A DNA stretch of 9,380 bases. It comes from Pseudarthrobacter sp. GTDB lineage: Bacteria > Actinomycetota > Actinomycetes > Actinomycetales > Micrococcaceae. This document shows, one piece after another, positions 8,026-9,380 of this stretch (the first letter of the stretch is position 1; each line of letters starts with the position of its first letter). A program made the position numbers and the translations under genes. Under the pieces are notes generated by a model. That model made no database searches. It was not told where the DNA came from and saw only the letters and a list, made by a program, of their open reading frames with translations. The stretch spans positions 1 to 9,380 of the forward strand of contig JABFWC010000449.1 in NCBI GenBank assembly GCA_013362385.1, written 5' to 3'.

Positions 8026-8886
8026 TCACAACGCCCGCCGGGCAAGGCCGACTGCGTCACACATCACATCTATGACAGCTGCATTAACATCTTCCCCGCG
8101 CCGGGAGAAGAGGCGCACCTGCTCCACTGCCTGGTACAGCAGCATCTCCAGGCCGGGCACCACGCGGCCGCCGCCGGCCTGCCATACCGAGGCCACCAGG
8201 CTGGGCCACGGATCGTAGGCCACATCCAGCAGGACGCCCGGAGTCGGCGTCTTGAGCGCGGCGATTTCGGCCGCCAGTCCGTCAGCCGCGCGCGGCGGCA
8301 AGGTGGAGATGACGACGTCGGCTTCCGCCGTGGGGCGCGCGGCTCCGGCCAGTGGACGGATCTCCAGGTCAACGCCAAGGCTGTCGGCGGCCCCGCGGAC
8401 ATCGGCCGTGCGGGAAGCGTCGCGGACGAAGACCTGGACAGTGGAGGTGCCAAGCTCCCGCAGCGCTGCCACGGCTGACGCGGCAGTCCCGCCGCCACCC
8501 AGGATGACGGCGGACGGGGCGGTGCGGGTCCCGGCGTGGCGCAGCGCGTTCACAATCCCCGTGACATCGGTGTTGGAACCGATGGCGCGCGGACCGTTGC
8601 CGGTGTCCTCGAAGGACACGGTGTTGACCACGCCCAGGGTCCGCGCCACGCCCCGCACTTCGTCCACCTGGTCCAGCATGGCCGTCTTCAGGGGCATGGT
8701 GACCGAAAGGCCGCGCCAGCCGGGCTGGTTCCGGATCTGGCGCATGAAGGACGGCAGCAGTTCCTCGGTCACGTCAATGGCCGTGTAGCTGATGCCCGCT
8801 TCCAGCCGGCCATAGGCTGCCAGGTGCAGCGCGGGTGATTTCGAGTGGCTGATCGGATGGCCCAGGACGGCTGCCCGGAGGCTCAC
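8026..8886 (-). CDS. aroE: Shikimate dehydrogenase (NADP+)
   Basis: Reduces 3-dehydroshikimate to shikimate with NADPH. From the GTG at 8886 it has 286 residues, close to the usual 270-290. Shikimate-binding S15 and S17 lie in HPISHSKSP (10-18). The catalytic Lys is K67 in SVTMPLK (61-67), where many families have Asn in place of the first Ser; this appears usual in Actinobacteria from recall. N88 (in GVVNTV) and D107 (in SNTD) complete the site. The nucleotide loop is [10 protein letters not shown] at 129-138, and DVAYDPWP and [11 protein letters not shown] mark the C-terminal part. The start was chosen because GTGA overlaps the mltG stop by four bases, with GGGA 8 bases upstream; the reading frame stays open ten codons further but would begin inside mltG without a ribosome site. 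Confidence 0.96.
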   Translation of the reverse strand: MSLRAAVLGHPISHSKSPALHLAAYGRLEAGISYTAIDVTEELLPSFMRQIRNQPGWRGLSVTMPLKTAMLDQVDEVRGVARTLGVVNTVSFEDTGNGPRAIGSNTDVTGIVNALRHAGTRTAPSAVILGGGGTAASAVAALRELGTSTVQVFVRDASRTADVRGAADSLGVDLEIRPLAGAARPTAEADVVISTLPPRAADGLAAEIAALKTPTPGVLLDVAYDPWPSLVASVWQAGGGRVVPGLEMLLYQAVEQVRLFSRRGEDVNAAVIDVMCDAVGLARRAL

Positions 8887-9380
8887 GTGCAGCGTCCCGC
8901 GTTGGCCTTGCACCACGCGTTGTACTGCTCAACGTAGGCGTTGTGCTCGGCCAGCGTCTTGGCGAACTTCGTTTCCTTGGTGTCCAGGTTGACGGTCACC
9001 CAGTACAGGTAGTCGTTGGACTTGGGCCTGGCCGCGGCATCAATGGCGGTCTTGCCCGGCGAACCGATCGGTCCCGGCGGCAGGCCGGGATTCGCGTAAG
9101 TGTTGTACGGGTTCGATTTGTCCTTGCGCTGCTCTTCGGTGAAGTTGAAGCTCCTGGTGCCCAGTCCATAGGTCACTGCCGAATCCACCTGCAGGAAGCC
9201 GCCGGTCTGGTCGTTGGGCTTGAGCCGGTTGTAGATGGCCCCTGCCACGTCGCCGTAGTCGGCCTGGCCGCCTTCGGCCTGGACGATGCTTGCCACGATG
9301 ACGGCCTCGTATTGTTTGGCGGGGTCGGTGATGCCCTGGGAGACCAGTTCATCAACGGTGGCCTTCACCAGCGACTGCAG
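8883..9380 (-). CDS. mltG: Endolytic murein transglycosylase MltG, C-terminal part, cut by window edge
   Basis: MltG (YceG-like) is anchored in the cytoplasmic membrane and cleaves nascent peptidoglycan strands, setting glycan chain length. The visible 165 residues are the C-terminal catalytic part; the membrane anchor and LysM-like domain lie beyond base 9380. ASIVQAEGG aligns with the E. coli ASIVEKE segment that holds the catalytic Glu, followed by AGAIYNRL, LQVDSAVTYGLG, the signature YNTYANPGLPPGPIGSPG and YLYWVTV. After the domain there is a short tail with two Cys residues ([10 protein letters not shown]), of unknown meaning. Its stop overlaps the aroE start by four bases. The reading frame is open to the window end, so any start inside the window is internal. 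mltG next to aroE is a recurring actinobacterial arrangement. Confidence 0.95.
   Translation of the reverse strand: MQSLVKATVDELVSQGITDPAKQYEAVIVASIVQAEGGQADYGDVAGAIYNRLKPNDQTGGFLQVDSAVTYGLGTRSFNFTEEQRKDKSNPYNTYANPGLPPGPIGSPGKTAIDAAARPKSNDYLYWVTVNLDTKETKFAKTLAEHNAYVEQYNAWCKANAGRCT

Overview
The window comes from a high-GC actinobacterium. The protein sequences, the frequent GTG starts and the gene order all fit Micrococcaceae (Arthrobacter, Pseudarthrobacter or a close relative); the genus is inferred from recalled family resemblance, not from a search. Everything except one gene is read from the minus strand, so in transcriptional order the window runs from its right end to its left end.

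Right part (9380 to about 4600, minus strand): the 3' end of mltG, then aroE, aroC, aroK, aroB and a small TPR-like gene, almost all joined by 1-4 base stop/start overlaps. mltG encodes an endolytic murein transglycosylase. The four aro genes cover dehydroquinate synthase, shikimate dehydrogenase, shikimate kinase and chorismate synthase. No dehydroquinase (aroQ/aroD), EPSP synthase (aroA) or DAHP synthase gene lies in the window. Middle part (4598 to 3408): efp and nusB, overlapping by one base. They have their own candidate promoter in a 172-base gap and end at a perfect 21-bp stem terminator.

Left part: one plus-strand gene (2124-3401) for a PrsW-type multi-pass membrane metalloprotease is wedged between nusB and the pyrimidine genes. 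Its promoter looks nearly canonical and predicts a leaderless mRNA. It converges on nusB at the shared terminator and diverges from pyrR. From 1933 leftward the pyrimidine operon pyrR-pyrB-pyrC begins, with pyrC cut by the window edge. The short pyrR leader carries a textbook PyrR-binding RNA hairpin, with a CNGNGA-type hexaloop and a 5' purine bulge. Its 3' strand holds the pyrR Shine-Dalgarno, so autogenous translational repression is the likely control.

The genes are conserved housekeeping functions: aromatic precursor synthesis, translation and transcription factors, and UMP synthesis. I see no mobile element, CRISPR array, tRNA, rRNA or phage gene. The least ordinary items are regulatory (the PyrR hairpin, the leaderless prsW-type promoter, a palindrome beside the efp -10) and the uncharacterised TPR-like gene coupled to aroB. 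I found no evidence for a new multi-gene system.
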